A DNA stretch of 64,000 nucleotides from Acaudatibacter sp963835495 (GCA_963835495.1 CAWIFQ010000003.1:1550001-1614000); one strand, 5' to 3'; shown: positions 44,683-53,349, counted from the first letter of the stretch. A program made the numbers and translations. The notes: generated from the letters alone by a model not told the origin.

Positions 44683-45453
44683 ATGGACCTGCAGCTCAAA
44701 GGCAAGAAGGCGATCGTCACCGGCGCCTCGCGCGGCATCGGCCGCGCCATCGCCGAGACCCTGGCGGCGGAGGGCTGCGATGTCGCCATCTGCGCCCGCG
44801 GCCAGGCAGGCGTCGATGAGGTCGTGGGCGCGCTGAAAGCCAAGGGCGTGACGGCGTTCGGCGCGGCGGTCGATATCGCCGACGGCGCGGCCCTGAAGAA
44901 CTGGATCACGGAAGCGGCCCAACGCCTCGGCGGCCTCGACGTGCTGGTTTCCAACGCCAGCGCGCTGACCCGCGGCGCCAGCGAGGAAGACTGGCAAAGG
45001 ATGTACGACGTCGACCTGATGGGCGCGGTGCGGGCGCTGGAAGCGGCGCGGCCGTTCCTCGAGAAGGCCGGTGCGGAAAACGGCGACGCGGCCTTCATCA
45101 TCACCTCGTCGGTGTCGGCGGCGGAGGCCAGCGCGCCGGGCGCCTACGGCGCGATCAAGGCGGCGCTGATCCACTTCGCCAAGGGCGTGGCGCGCGAGGC
45201 GGCGCCCAGGCATCTGCGCTGCAATGTCGTATCGCCCGGAACGGTGCTGTTCGAGGGCGGCGTCTGGGGCGTGACCCAGGAACGCGCGCCGGACTTCTTC
45301 AAGATGATGATCGCCCGCAACCCGACCGGCCGCATGGGCACGCCGGAGGAGATCGCCGCGGCGACCGTGTTCCTGGCCAGCCCGCTTTCGGCCTTCACCA
45401 CCGGCATCAACATGGTGGTCGACGGCGGGATCACCCAGCGCGCCAACTTCTAG
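44683..45453 (+). CDS. Short-chain dehydrogenase/reductase
   Basis: A 256-residue classical SDR, NAD(P)-dependent. The cofactor motif TGASRGIG (13-20) is followed by VAICARGQ, the NAG-equivalent VSNASAL, and the catalytic Ser-Tyr-Lys triad in ITSSVSAAEASAPGAYGAIK. The C-terminal PTGRMGTPEEIAAATVFLAS with GINMVVDGGI is typical. SxN-S replaces NNAG, a mild variant. Substrate is unknown; the family includes 3-oxoacyl-ACP reductases. ATG at 44683 follows GGGAGAGG. Confidence 0.9.
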   Translation: MDLQLKGKKAIVTGASRGIGRAIAETLAAEGCDVAICARGQAGVDEVVGALKAKGVTAFGAAVDIADGAALKNWITEAAQRLGGLDVLVSNASALTRGASEEDWQRMYDVDLMGAVRALEAARPFLEKAGAENGDAAFIITSSVSAAEASAPGAYGAIKAALIHFAKGVAREAAPRHLRCNVVSPGTVLFEGGVWGVTQERAPDFFKMMIARNPTGRMGTPEEIAAATVFLASPLSAFTTGINMVVDGGITQRANF

Positions 45454-45528
45454 CCAACGACGCAGCAGCGACGCTCCCGAGCGATCCCTGGATCGCCTGG
45501 TCGGGTGATCGTGGAAGATTACGCTTGC

Positions 45529-45549
45529 ATACTGTGTGACTCGATGTAT
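45529..45549. promoter_or_regulatory. Candidate operator ahead of the PadR/HAAS operon
   Basis: ATAC (45529-45532) and GTAT (45546-45549) flank a 13-base AT-richer core containing TGTGTGACTCGAT. PadR regulators usually bind such spaced ATAC/GTAT-type sites on their own promoter; the assignment is by position and pattern. Confidence 0.35.
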
Positions 45550-45571
45550 TGTCGCTCGCATGGTAGGTGCG

Positions 45572-45916
45572 ATGACCGCGAAACGGCCGGACGGCGTCGA
45601 AAAGCTCGATCAGGAGCTGCGCCGCGGCGTGGTGGTGCTGGCGGTGCTCTCCCAGCTGCGCGAGCCGCAATACGGCTACTCGCTGCGCCAGGCGCTGGCG
45701 GCCAACGGCATGCCGATCGAGGAAGGCACGCTCTATCCGCTGCTGCGCCGGCTGGAGGGCCAAGGCGCGCTCGCCAGCGAGTGGCGCATCGAGGACGGGC
45801 CGCCCCGTCGCTACTACCGCCTCAACGCCGCCGGCGCGGCCCTGCTGAGCGCACTGACCGTCAGCTGGCGCGATCTCAACGCCGTCATGGATCGCCTGAT
45901 TGGCGAAGGAGCCTGA
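45572..45916 (+). CDS. PadR family transcriptional regulator
   Basis: A 114-residue small winged-helix regulator. The PadR core is clear: RRGVVVLAVLSQLREPQYGY, then SLRQALAANGMPIEEGTLYP and LLRRLEGQGALASEWRIEDG with RRYYRLNAAG as the wing. The ATG at 45572 (MTAKRPDG) gives a normal N-terminus; an ATG at 45560 is also possible. It ends one base before the HAAS gene, an operon arrangement typical of PadR-HAAS stress modules that respond to envelope signals. Confidence 0.88.
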   Translation: MTAKRPDGVEKLDQELRRGVVVLAVLSQLREPQYGYSLRQALAANGMPIEEGTLYPLLRRLEGQGALASEWRIEDGPPRRYYRLNAAGAALLSALTVSWRDLNAVMDRLIGEGA

Positions 45917-45917
45917 A

Positions 45918-46892
45918 ATGGACCCCAAGACCCTGATCGAAAGCTATGTCGACGACGTGGCCCGTCGTCTGCCGCGCCGCCTGCGCGCGGACGTCGCCCT
46001 CGAGCTGCGCGCGCTGCTCACCGAGGAACTGGCCGGCCGCGCGAGTGAGGCGGGCCGTGAGCCAGACGAAGCGATGGCGCTGGCGCTGCTGCGCGGATTC
46101 GGCGCGCCGGCGGACGTCGCCGACCGCTACCGGCCAAGCGGCTTCAGCATCGTCCAGCCGCAGGCCGCGCCCGGCTTCGCCCTGCTCTGCCTCGGCGGGC
46201 TCGGGCTGCAGTGGGCCCTGACCTTACCCGGCGTGTTCCTCGGAGCGGCCTCCGCCGACGAGGCGACGGTACGGCTCGGGAGCTGGTGGCTGACCGGTGG
46301 CCTCGGCGCCTTCTGGTGGCCGGGGTTCCTGGTGACCATCGCCATCATCGCCGGCTGGATCACGCAGCGCTGGCCAAGCCACGCCGAATGGGCGCCGCGT
46401 CACGTGGTCGATCCGGATCAGGTGAACCGTCCCCTCCTGTCGCTGGGACTCGCCGCATGGCTCGTCGGCGCCGGGATTGTGCTTTCCCTGCCCTGGGTCG
46501 CCGCGCACGGCCCGCAACCGCTGGCCCGCATCTTCGCTTTCGACCCGGCGTTCCTGCGCTGGAAGGCGCTGTGGCTGCCGCCGCTGTGGGCCGGCCATTT
46601 CCTGCTCTACGCCGTGGTGACGCGACAAGGCCGCTGGCGGCCGCTCACCCGGCGCATCGAGCTTGGCTTCACCCTCGCGATCAGCCTGCTCTGTGGCTGG
46701 TGGGCCGCTGGCCCGATCTTCGCGGCGCCGACCACCGACGGCCTGCCGCGCGCGGCGCTCGCCATAATCGCCGTCGGCGGCCTGGTCGGGGTCGTCGTCG
46801 GGCTTTGGCGGGAGCAAACTCGAACTCGGCCGCGCAGCCCTGCATCCCGCGATGATGTGACGTGGGGTCCGACGTATCTCGATCCGCTCTAG
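45918..46892 (+). CDS. HAAS-domain membrane protein
   Basis: A 324-residue membrane protein partnered with PadR. The HAAS (DUF1700-like) domain is residues 1-75: LIESYVDDVARRLPRRLRAD, then VALELRALLTEELAGR and EPDEAMALALLRGFGAPADV with YRPSG. It is followed by about seven hydrophobic segments (for example FALLCLGGLGLQWALTLPGV, FLVTIAIIAGWI, FLLYAVVTRQ). The ATG at 45918 follows GAAGGAG. The last 4 bases overlap the end of the convergent haemoglobin gene. The HAAS part is proposed to sense PadR signals; the membrane domain has no known activity. Confidence 0.85.
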   Translation: MDPKTLIESYVDDVARRLPRRLRADVALELRALLTEELAGRASEAGREPDEAMALALLRGFGAPADVADRYRPSGFSIVQPQAAPGFALLCLGGLGLQWALTLPGVFLGAASADEATVRLGSWWLTGGLGAFWWPGFLVTIAIIAGWITQRWPSHAEWAPRHVVDPDQVNRPLLSLGLAAWLVGAGIVLSLPWVAAHGPQPLARIFAFDPAFLRWKALWLPPLWAGHFLLYAVVTRQGRWRPLTRRIELGFTLAISLLCGWWAAGPIFAAPTTDGLPRAALAIIAVGGLVGVVVGLWREQTRTRPRSPASRDDVTWGPTYLDPL

Positions 46893-47344
46893 GCGGGGAC
46901 CGCCAGTCGCTCTCCGAGGCCTAGCAGCTGGCCGCGCTGGGCGGCGATGCCAAGTTCCAGGCTCTGGCCGATGGCGTGGGCGCGCTCGATGAAGGCGTCG
47001 GCGGCCGCTGGCGGGCACTCGCGCCGCGCCGCGCGCTCGAACAGCTCGAGCCAGCGGTCGAAGTGGACGCCGCCGATGGGCAGCGGGAAGTGCTTCTGCA
47101 TCGGTTGGCCGTGATAGAGCCCGCTCATCAGCATCACCGACGACCAAAAAGCGAACATCTGCGCCAGGTGTGGCTCCCAGTCCTCGATGACGGCCGCGAA
47201 AATCGGCGAAAGCATCCGGTCGGCGCGAACATCCGCATAGAAGGCGCGGATCAGCCGCTCGATCATGGCTTCGTCGATGCCAGTTTCGCGGGTGACGGAC
47301 TCGGCGAAATGCGCGCGGCGCGCGGCGGCGGATGGCTCGGGCAT
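46889..47344 (-). CDS. Group III truncated haemoglobin
   Basis: A 151-residue globin-like protein of the trHb3 class, possible O2/NO/redox role. The family blocks are the N-terminal DEAMIERLIRAFYADVRADR, PIFAAVIEDWEPHLAQMFAF with the proximal-side residues, GQPMQKHFPLPI, and the conserved HFDRWLELFERAAR with the haem-binding His. ATG at 47344 is chosen; the upstream frame lacks homology. It is the first of three minus-strand genes (with 47404 and 47810). Confidence 0.85.
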   Translation of the reverse strand: MPEPSAAARRAHFAESVTRETGIDEAMIERLIRAFYADVRADRMLSPIFAAVIEDWEPHLAQMFAFWSSVMLMSGLYHGQPMQKHFPLPIGGVHFDRWLELFERAARRECPPAAADAFIERAHAIGQSLELGIAAQRGQLLGLGERLAVPA

Positions 47345-47403
47345 CGCCGTGATATCCGCCAGGCGGCCGCAACGTTCAACCACGGTGCGACGATCGGCGC
47401 CGC

Positions 47404-47799
47404 TCAGGCCCGCGTCACGTCGGTCACCTTGTAGGTGAGCAGGCGGCCGTCCTCGTCGGTGATGCTGACGTATTCGCCGACCGCGAAGCGGTGCTCGCCA
47501 AGGCGGAAGCCAGGCTCCTCGCCGGTGTCCTCGCTGTTGTCGTAGTCGAAGTACCACCGCTGGCCGACGCGGACGAGCTTGCCGTCGCTGGGGTCTTCGT
47601 CCGGGGCGAAGCGGCGCACGGCGCAGGCGGCCTTGGCCTTGGCGTAGGCCGTACCGTCGAGATGACCGTCAGGCGTCAGCGGCGCGACCAGCGAATAGCC
47701 GCGATGGTCGTCGCCGTCGGCGAATTCGGTGCCCGGGTTGCGGGCCAGGCGCATGACAATGCGCGAGAGCAAGACGTTGTTACGGGATCCGTCGGCCAT
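47404..47799 (-). CDS. Conserved hypothetical protein
   Basis: A 131-residue cytoplasmic protein. It opens MADGSRNNVLLSRIVMRLAR and contains GYSLVAPLTPDGHLDGTAYA, LVRVGQRWYFDYDNSEDTGE and the end GEYVSITDEDGRLLTYKVTD. I recall near-identical proteins in other Alphaproteobacteria with no function assigned. It lies 10 bases upstream of the universal stress protein gene in the direction of transcription from that gene, on the same strand, and may be cotranscribed with it. Confidence 0.7.
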   Translation of the reverse strand: MADGSRNNVLLSRIVMRLARNPGTEFADGDDHRGYSLVAPLTPDGHLDGTAYAKAKAACAVRRFAPDEDPSDGKLVRVGQRWYFDYDNSEDTGEEPGFRLGEHRFAVGEYVSITDEDGRLLTYKVTDVTRA

Positions 47800-47809
47800 T
47801 GCGGGCGTC

Positions 47810-48622
47810 CTAATGCGAAATAAACATGGAGGGGGCGGCGGCGGTGAGGAAGGTCCGCGTCGCCCCGCCGAAAACGAATTCCTGCAAGCGCGGGTGGCCG
47901 AACGCGCCGGCGACCATCAGGTCGGCGCCGACTTCCAACGCCGCCTTCAGCAGCCGGGGCGCCGCGTCGCCCGCGCCGTCCAGCGTCTGGATCTCCGACT
48001 TCAGGCCGCGCGCGTCGAGATAGGCCTGCAGGCCGGTGGGATCGAACTGGCGCGACGCGGCGGCGGGCGCGGTGAGAATCACCACCTTCGAGGCCTTTTC
48101 CAGCAGCGGGATCGCCGTGCGCACCGCCCGGCTGGCTTCCTTGCCGCCGTCCCAGGCCACCGCGACCACGCCGCCCACCTTGAAGCCAGGCCGCGCCACC
48201 AGGGTCGGACGCTGCTCGTCGGCGACGATCTGCTGGAACACTTCGGCGAGCGGCCCCTTGCCCTTGGCCGCACCATCCTCGAACACCACCACGTCCGAGA
48301 GCCGACCTTGCAGCGCCAGCGCGGCCCAGACCGGCGAGGTCAGGGTGCGGAAGCTCTTCTTGGCGTAGGGCACGCTGTCGACCAGCGCCTGCGCCGCCTT
48401 GGCGCCTTCCGCGGCGGCGTCGCGGATCGCATCGACCGCACTGGCCTGCACGCCGCCCATGAAGCCGTCGCCCATCCAGGGGATCAGGTCGGCCACATCC
48501 GGCGGCGCGTGCACGCAGACCACCTCGGCCCCGAACGGCTCGGCCACCGCCACGGCGGCGGCTATCACGTGCCGATCAGCCTCGCCGCCAGAAAGCGGCG
48601 CCATGATCCTGGCCCAGTCCAT
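47810..48622 (-). CDS. Universal stress protein family (UspA), tandem-type
   Basis: A 270-residue protein with two Usp-like halves. The first half begins MDWARIMAPLSGGEADRHVI and carries GAEVVCVHAPPDVAD. The second half has VGGVVAVAWDGGKEASRAVR, KVVILTAPAAAS and the ATP-binding GADLMVAGAFGHPRLQEFVF (usually GASDLVVMGTHGR), followed by GGATRTFLTAAAPSMFISH. Usp proteins bind ATP and are induced by stress or growth arrest. The gene's ATG at 48622 follows a promoter region that also serves the divergent HD gene. Confidence 0.85.
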   Translation of the reverse strand: MDWARIMAPLSGGEADRHVIAAAVAVAEPFGAEVVCVHAPPDVADLIPWMGDGFMGGVQASAVDAIRDAAAEGAKAAQALVDSVPYAKKSFRTLTSPVWAALALQGRLSDVVVFEDGAAKGKGPLAEVFQQIVADEQRPTLVARPGFKVGGVVAVAWDGGKEASRAVRTAIPLLEKASKVVILTAPAAASRQFDPTGLQAYLDARGLKSEIQTLDGAGDAAPRLLKAALEVGADLMVAGAFGHPRLQEFVFGGATRTFLTAAAPSMFISH

Positions 48623-48730
48623 CGCGTCCTCCGCTATGAGTGTCTACGCCCCATCACGCGGCGCCGTGCTTTGATATTTGTCAAGCGATCGGTCTTGGCG
48701 CCAAGGGTGTGGCGGGCGAAGTAACGGGCC

Positions 48731-49384
48731 GTGGTCAGAACCCCATCCGCCCGTACCCGCAAGATCGAGGCGCCGCGCGCCTGGCAGCGGATGCTGTCCG
48801 GGCGCCGGCTCGACCTGCTCGATCCCTCCCCGTTCGACATCGAGATCGAGGACATCGCCCATGGCCTGGCGCGCGTCGCCCGGTGGAACGGCCAGACCGT
48901 CGGCGACCACGCCTTCTCCGTCGCCCAGCACTCGTTCGTCGTCGAGGAGATCGCCGCCCACATCCGGCCGGGGCTCGAACCGCGCTGGCGCCTGGCCGCG
49001 CTGCTGCACGACGCGCCGGAATATGTGATCGGCGACATGATCTCGCCGTTCAAGGCGGCGCTGGGCTTCGACTATCACAGCTTCGAGGAGCGGCTGGAGG
49101 CGGCGATCCATCACCGTTTCGGCCTGCCGGCGCGGGTGCCGGCGCCGATCAAGGCGTTGATCAAGACCGCCGACCGCGCCTGCGCCTTCTTCGAGGCGAC
49201 CCAGATCGCCGGTTTCGGGCATGAGGAAAGCCTGCAGCTGTTCGGCGCGCCGCCGCCGGGCTATGCGCTGACGGTCGAGCCGATGGCGGCGACTGTCGCC
49301 GAAGCGCGCTATCTTGAGCGCTACCAGCTGCTGTCCGAAGCGGCGGGCTATGCGCCGGCGGCGCAGGCTTTCAACACCGAGTAG
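48731..49384 (+). CDS. HD-domain hydrolase, YfbR-like 5'-nucleotidase type
   Basis: A 217-residue HD phosphohydrolase. The metal-binding motifs are the His in DHAFSVAQHSFVVEEI and the HD pair in RLAALLHDAPEYVIGDM with a following Asp (DRACAFFE). Length and arrangement resemble YfbR, a deoxynucleoside 5'-monophosphatase. It starts at a GTG and is followed after 4 bases by the phosphatase-like gene 49389 and then by NadQ-like and NUDIX genes, a run of nucleotide-related genes on one strand. Confidence 0.8.
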   Translation: MVRTPSARTRKIEAPRAWQRMLSGRRLDLLDPSPFDIEIEDIAHGLARVARWNGQTVGDHAFSVAQHSFVVEEIAAHIRPGLEPRWRLAALLHDAPEYVIGDMISPFKAALGFDYHSFEERLEAAIHHRFGLPARVPAPIKALIKTADRACAFFEATQIAGFGHEESLQLFGAPPPGYALTVEPMAATVAEARYLERYQLLSEAAGYAPAAQAFNTE

Positions 49385-49388
49385 GCAG

Positions 49389-49901
49389 ATGGTCCTCGTC
49401 GTCACGCCGCTGAGACTGCTGCCGGAGGTGATCGCCGAGCGGGCGCCCTCGCACATCATCACCCTGCTGAGCCCCGAGGAGCTGATCGAGACGCCTGCGG
49501 GCTTCGATCCCGAGCGGCACCTGCGGCTCGGCGTGCACGATATTTCCATCCCGCAGACAGGTCTGGTCTTCCCGGACGCCGCCCTGGTGGAGCGGGTGCT
49601 GGCGTTCGCGCAGGACTGGGACGAGCGCGCGCCGATGGTGGTGCATTGCTGGGCCGGCATCAGCCGCTCCACGGCCAGCGCCTTCGCCATCGCCTGCGAG
49701 CGCAATCCGCACACCGATGAGCTCAAGATCGCGCTCTCCATGCGCAGAGCCTCCCCGACGGCCCTCCCCAACCGCCGCATCGTCGCCTTGGCCGACGACA
49801 TCCTGGATCGCCGCGGGCGGATGCTGGAAGCCGTGGAGGCCATGGGGGGCAACGGCTTCGCCGCCGAAGGCGTTCCCTTCGACCTGCCGGCGCGGCACTG
49901 A
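49389..49901 (+). CDS. Tyrosine-phosphatase-like protein (CX5R)
   Basis: A 170-residue protein of the protein-tyrosine-phosphatase superfamily. The catalytic P-loop is VVHCWAGISRSTASAFAIA (C-x5-R-S near residue 85), with an upstream conserved Asp region HDISIPQTG. The family includes dual-specificity and cyclin-type phosphatases; in Alphaproteobacteria such proteins are commonly annotated as tyrosine phosphatases. The start overlaps no other gene; the preceding HD gene ends 4 bases earlier and the NadQ-like gene begins 3 bases after the stop, so all are cotranscribed. Confidence 0.78.
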   Translation: MVLVVTPLRLLPEVIAERAPSHIITLLSPEELIETPAGFDPERHLRLGVHDISIPQTGLVFPDAALVERVLAFAQDWDERAPMVVHCWAGISRSTASAFAIACERNPHTDELKIALSMRRASPTALPNRRIVALADDILDRRGRMLEAVEAMGGNGFAAEGVPFDLPARH

Positions 49902-49904
49902 TCG

Positions 49905-50873
49905 ATGTCGACCGATGTCGTCATCGGGCTGTCGGCGGTGGTGATCGCCATCAAGGATGGCGAGGCCGCCGCCCTGACCGTGCGGCCGCGCGACCACGGC
50001 CAGACCTCGCCGCTCGAAGGCCTGCCGTTCGGGCCGTTCGATCCCGACGGCCACCGCACCTTCGAGATCGCTCTGCGCGAGTTCGTCACCCGCCAGACCC
50101 GGTTCGAGCTCGGCTTCGTCGAGCAGCTCTACACCTTCGGCGACAAGGGCCGCGAGGCGCCGCTGGCTGACGTCGGCGCCGGCGCCGCGCGCGTGATCTC
50201 GGTCGGCTACCTCGCGCTGGCGCCGCTGGCGGTGGAAACAGAGGCGCCGGCCAGCGCCTGGTCGCCGTTCCTGGACTTCTTCCCCTGGGAGGACTGGCGC
50301 CGCGGCCGCCCGGAGATCGTCGACGAGCGCATCGTGCCGGCGCTGACCGCGTGGGCCGGGCGCTGGGAAACCCGGATGGCCCGCGTGCGGCTGCTGTTCG
50401 CCCTCGACGGCTCGCCCTGGAACGAGGAACGGGTGCTGGACCGCTACGAGCTGCTCTACGAGGCGGGCCTCGCGCCGGAAGCCGCCCGCGACCGCGCCCG
50501 CGCCTCCGGCGGCGAGCCGGCCGAGCCGGCGGCGATCGGCCTCGGCGCGCCGATGATCTCCGACCACCGGCGTATCCTAGCCACCGGCCTGGGTCGTCTG
50601 CGCGGCAAGCTGAAATACCGCCCGGTGATCTTCGAGCTGATGCCCGAGGCCTTCACGCTCTCGGCCCTGCAGCGGACCGTGGAGGCGATCAGCGGCGTCG
50701 CGCTGCACAAGCAGAACTTCCGCCGTGTGGTCGAGCGCACCGGCCTGGTGGAAGGCCTGGGCCGGATGGACGTCGAAACCGGCGGCCGCCCCGCCGAACT
50801 GTTCCGCTTCCGGCGGGAACTACTGGCGGCGCGTCCGGCGTCAGGGCTATCGCTGCCGCTGCTGCGCGACTGA
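49905..50873 (+). CDS. NadQ-like NUDIX-related regulator
   Basis: A 322-residue protein of the COG4111-type family that includes NadQ, a regulator of NAD biosynthesis in Alphaproteobacteria. The N-terminal part is NUDIX-fold-like without a complete catalytic box: VVIGLSAVVIAIKDGEAAAL, FEIALREFVTRQTRFELGFVEQ and YTFGDKGREAPL. The C-terminal part is a winged helix: LKYRPVIFELMPEAFTLSAL, LQRTVEAISGVALHKQNFRR, ERTGLVEG. The assignment relies on recall of that family. It lies between the phosphatase and a true NUDIX hydrolase, but no nad genes are in the window. Confidence 0.65.
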   Translation: MSTDVVIGLSAVVIAIKDGEAAALTVRPRDHGQTSPLEGLPFGPFDPDGHRTFEIALREFVTRQTRFELGFVEQLYTFGDKGREAPLADVGAGAARVISVGYLALAPLAVETEAPASAWSPFLDFFPWEDWRRGRPEIVDERIVPALTAWAGRWETRMARVRLLFALDGSPWNEERVLDRYELLYEAGLAPEAARDRARASGGEPAEPAAIGLGAPMISDHRRILATGLGRLRGKLKYRPVIFELMPEAFTLSALQRTVEAISGVALHKQNFRRVVERTGLVEGLGRMDVETGGRPAELFRFRRELLAARPASGLSLPLLRD

Positions 50874-50903
50874 GGCGCTCCATCATCGGCCTAGGAGGGA
50901 ATC

Positions 50904-51539
50904 GTGAGCGACGGTGTCATGGCGCCCTGGACGGTGCTGTCGAGCGAGACGACGTACGAAGATCGGTGGCTACGGCTTCGCAGCGATCACTGCGTCGCGA
51001 TCGACGGCCATCAGATCGGCCCCTATCACGTCATCGAGCGCCCGGACTGGATCAACGTCGTGGCGCTGACGAGCACCGGCCAGCTGGTCCTCGTGCGCGA
51101 GTATCGGCACGGCGTCGGCGAAGTGATGATCGGGCTCGTCAGTGGCGGCGTCGAGGCCATAGACGGCTCTGACCATGCCCCCAAGACCGAACAGGCCGCG
51201 CGGCGCGAGCTTGTCGAGGAGACCGGATACGAGGCCAAGCGATGGGCGCCGATCCTCGCTTCCTTTCCCAACTCGGCCAACCACAGCAACACGGTAACGA
51301 GCTTTCTCGCCCTGGATGCGGAATGGCGCTCCCCCCAGCGTCTCGACGCCAGCGAGGCGATAGAAGTGGTGCTGGAAGACTTCGCCAACGTCATGGTGCG
51401 GGTTCGGGACGGTGCGCTGAAGATGCAGGCCATGGACGTGGCGGCGCTCTGGTCGGCGGTTGCGCGCATTCTCGGCGGCGACCCCACGCTCGGCGACGTC
51501 GGCGGCTTACGGGCGCGATTGCTCGAGGTCCTGACCTGA
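50904..51539 (+). CDS. NUDIX hydrolase
   Basis: A 211-residue nucleoside diphosphate-X hydrolase. The NUDIX box G-x5-E-x7-RE-x-EE-x-G is seen as the Gly in SGGVEAIDGSD followed by AARRELVEETGYEA (REL-EETG), with a 10-residue insertion in its first half compared with standard boxes. Flanking HGVGEVMIGLVSGG and the layout resemble ADP-ribose pyrophosphatase-type enzymes. It starts at GTG, after AGGAGGG, 30 bases after the NadQ-like stop. It is the last gene of the run. Confidence 0.88.
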   Translation: MSDGVMAPWTVLSSETTYEDRWLRLRSDHCVAIDGHQIGPYHVIERPDWINVVALTSTGQLVLVREYRHGVGEVMIGLVSGGVEAIDGSDHAPKTEQAARRELVEETGYEAKRWAPILASFPNSANHSNTVTSFLALDAEWRSPQRLDASEAIEVVLEDFANVMVRVRDGALKMQAMDVAALWSAVARILGGDPTLGDVGGLRARLLEVLT

Positions 51540-51567
51540 TGGCGCTGTCCCTCGCGGTCAGGGGACA

Positions 51568-51924
51568 TCAGTCCCTGCCCATTGAGAAGACCGGCTGGAA
51601 ACAGCCGAGGATGAGGCGCCTTGCGTCGAACGGCGGCTCTCCGGACGTATCCATCCGCGCGTCCTCGTGCATCTTCGCTTCGGCTGCATAGAAGCTCGCC
51701 TTGTCGGGCCAGACTTGCCAGGAGAAGACGATCTTCTCGCCGTCTTTCGCAGCGACCGCGCGGCGGAAATCAGTCTGTTTGCCGTCGGGAACAAAGTCCT
51801 CCCAGGATTCAACGATCTCCAGGCATCCATAGTCCTTGAAGATCTTGGCCCCGTTCTCGGCCCACTTTCGATAGGCGTCCATCTTGTCCTCGGGGACAGG
51901 AATGACCAGTCCGGCGACGTACAT
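51568..51924 (-). CDS. DUF1428 family protein
   Basis: A 118-residue alpha/beta dimeric-ABM-fold protein. MYVAGLVIPVPEDKMDAYRK at the start, FKDYGCLEIVESWEDFVPDG and KIVFSWQVWPDKASFYAAEA with ARMDTSGEPPFDARRLILG are the family blocks. Function is unknown. GAGGAG precedes the ATG at 51924. In relatives it is often linked with SRPBCC and ArsR genes; here the upstream area is degraded and no such gene is recognisable. Confidence 0.88.
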   Translation of the reverse strand: MYVAGLVIPVPEDKMDAYRKWAENGAKIFKDYGCLEIVESWEDFVPDGKQTDFRRAVAAKDGEKIVFSWQVWPDKASFYAAEAKMHEDARMDTSGEPPFDARRLILGCFQPVFSMGRD

Positions 51925-52255
51925 GGGTCTGGGCTCCTCTAGCGCTGGCTTGTCGGACGAGATTGCCATCCCCGCCCCCGATGTCGAGCCCGGTTCGGGG
52001 ACGACCTCGAAGATGGAACGCGGCGGCGGTGATCCGGACCCAGAGCCGCTCGAGCTCCTCTGCCAGATAGTCGCAGGTCCCCGCCGACTTCGCGCCGCCC
52101 TGTGCAGATGACCCACAGCGCAGCTCTGGCCAAGGCGCAACGCGAGTTTTACATATACAAAAAGGTGTGCGTCAATCTGCGCGCTCGCTGTAGTTGAGAA
52201 GCTTGTTATTTGGAGCCTGGTTAACGATTCCTCTGAATTTGGAGCGGGGCTTCTC
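51925..52255. other. Intergenic region between DUF1428 and the fimbrial operon
   Basis: 331 bases. No gene is supported. An AT-rich pocket, TTTTACATATACAAAAAGG near 52147-52165, looks like a promoter/operator, and fragments of open frame on the minus strand lack protein character. The last 80 bases before the pilin ATG at 52256 hold its leader, with GGAGCG shortly upstream. Confidence 0.4.
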
Positions 52256-52834
52256 ATGAGAATTTACGGTCTTAGGGCGAAATTGACGGCCGGTATTCTG
52301 GCCGGCGGCATCGGTTTCCTTGGTCTTTGCACGGCGGCTCAGGCGGCGACGCAAGGTACGGCTGGGACCACGTCCACTGGAACTGTGGTCATCAACGCCA
52401 GCATCCAGGCCCGCGTGCGCATCAGCAACCTGACCGACCTGACGTTCGCGGACTCGGACTTCGCTCCCGTGATCGGCACCGGTAACAGCGTTCAGAAGAC
52501 CGAGAACGTCTGCGCCTGGAGCAACAACGCCGACCGCAGCTACTTCATCACCGCCAGCGGCAGCGGCGCGGCGAACGCGTTCACCCTCGCCAGTTCGACC
52601 AACCCCGTCATCCCCTATGGGGTGAGCTGGGCGCAATCGACCGGCCAGACCACCGGCGCGGCGCTGACGGCGGCGACCAAGTCGTCGAAACTCGTTTCCA
52701 CCGCCACGACGAGCAGCTGCAGCGGCGGCGGCAGCGCGACGCTGATCGTCGCGATCACCGGCGCCGACGCGGAAGCGATGCTGGCGGGAGCGGCCTACAC
52801 TGGCACGCTGACGCTGCTGATGACGCCGACCTGA
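52256..52834 (+). CDS. Chaperone-usher fimbrial major subunit (Csu / spore-coat-U-like)
   Basis: A 192-residue exported pilin-like protein with signal peptide LTAGILAGGIGFLGLCTAAQ, cleavage near AQA-ATQG. The mature domain has an Ig-like beta layout, with two Cys (NVCAWSN and TSSCSGGG) that probably form the pilin disulfide. The block YFITASGSGAANAFTLASST and the end AAYTGTLTLLMTPT, a final beta strand used for donor-strand exchange, fit Csu-type subunits. Its paralogue follows 5 bases downstream. Confidence 0.78.
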   Translation: MRIYGLRAKLTAGILAGGIGFLGLCTAAQAATQGTAGTTSTGTVVINASIQARVRISNLTDLTFADSDFAPVIGTGNSVQKTENVCAWSNNADRSYFITASGSGAANAFTLASSTNPVIPYGVSWAQSTGQTTGAALTAATKSSKLVSTATTSSCSGGGSATLIVAITGADAEAMLAGAAYTGTLTLLMTPT

Positions 52835-52838
52835 TCCC

Positions 52839-53336
52839 GTGCGGGGCGGCGGGCACGGCGCGCGGACGGTTGCGCTGGCGATCCTGGCCACGCTCGTCGT
52901 CGCCGCGCCATGCAGCGCGGCGAGCGTCCAGATCACCGGCCTGCAGGACGCCGCCTTCACAAGCCTCGACCCGCTGGTCGATGCGACACGGGCGCAAAGC
53001 ATCTGCGTCTTCAGCAACACGGTCACCCGCGGCTACAACGTCACGGCGCGGGGCTCTGGCGCAGCTTCCGCGTTCACGCTGTCGGCCGGCGGGTCCTTTC
53101 CGACGCTGCCCTACTCGGTGCAGTGGAGTCCGACCGCGGGCAGCTCGAGCGGGACGGCCCTGGCGGTGGGCGCGCCACTCACCGGGCAGAAGTCGACCGC
53201 CACGAACACCACCTGCAAGACGGGGGTCACCGCAAGCGCGAGCTTGATCCTGATCCTGCGCACCAGCGACCTGCAGGCCGCCCTGTCGGGCGTTTCCTAC
53301 ACAGGCACGCTCTCTCTGACGATCGCGCCTGAGTGA
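52839..53336 (+). CDS. Chaperone-usher fimbrial subunit, second pilin
   Basis: A 165-residue paralogue of the preceding gene from a GTG start 4 bases after its stop. Signal peptide ends near APCSA-AS. It shares SICVFSN, NVTARGSGAASAFTLSAGG and YTGTLSLTIAPE with the first pilin at the same positions. The Cys pair SICVFS and NTTCKTG is kept. It may be a tip or alternate subunit; the sequence does not decide. Confidence 0.75.
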   Translation: MRGGGHGARTVALAILATLVVAAPCSAASVQITGLQDAAFTSLDPLVDATRAQSICVFSNTVTRGYNVTARGSGAASAFTLSAGGSFPTLPYSVQWSPTAGSSSGTALAVGAPLTGQKSTATNTTCKTGVTASASLILILRTSDLQAALSGVSYTGTLSLTIAPE

Positions 53337-53349
53337 CCGGGGATGTTGC

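Noticed and set aside
45529..45549. Reading the PadR upstream element as proven operator
   Set aside because: Kept only as low-confidence; the arms are 4 bases long and may be chance.
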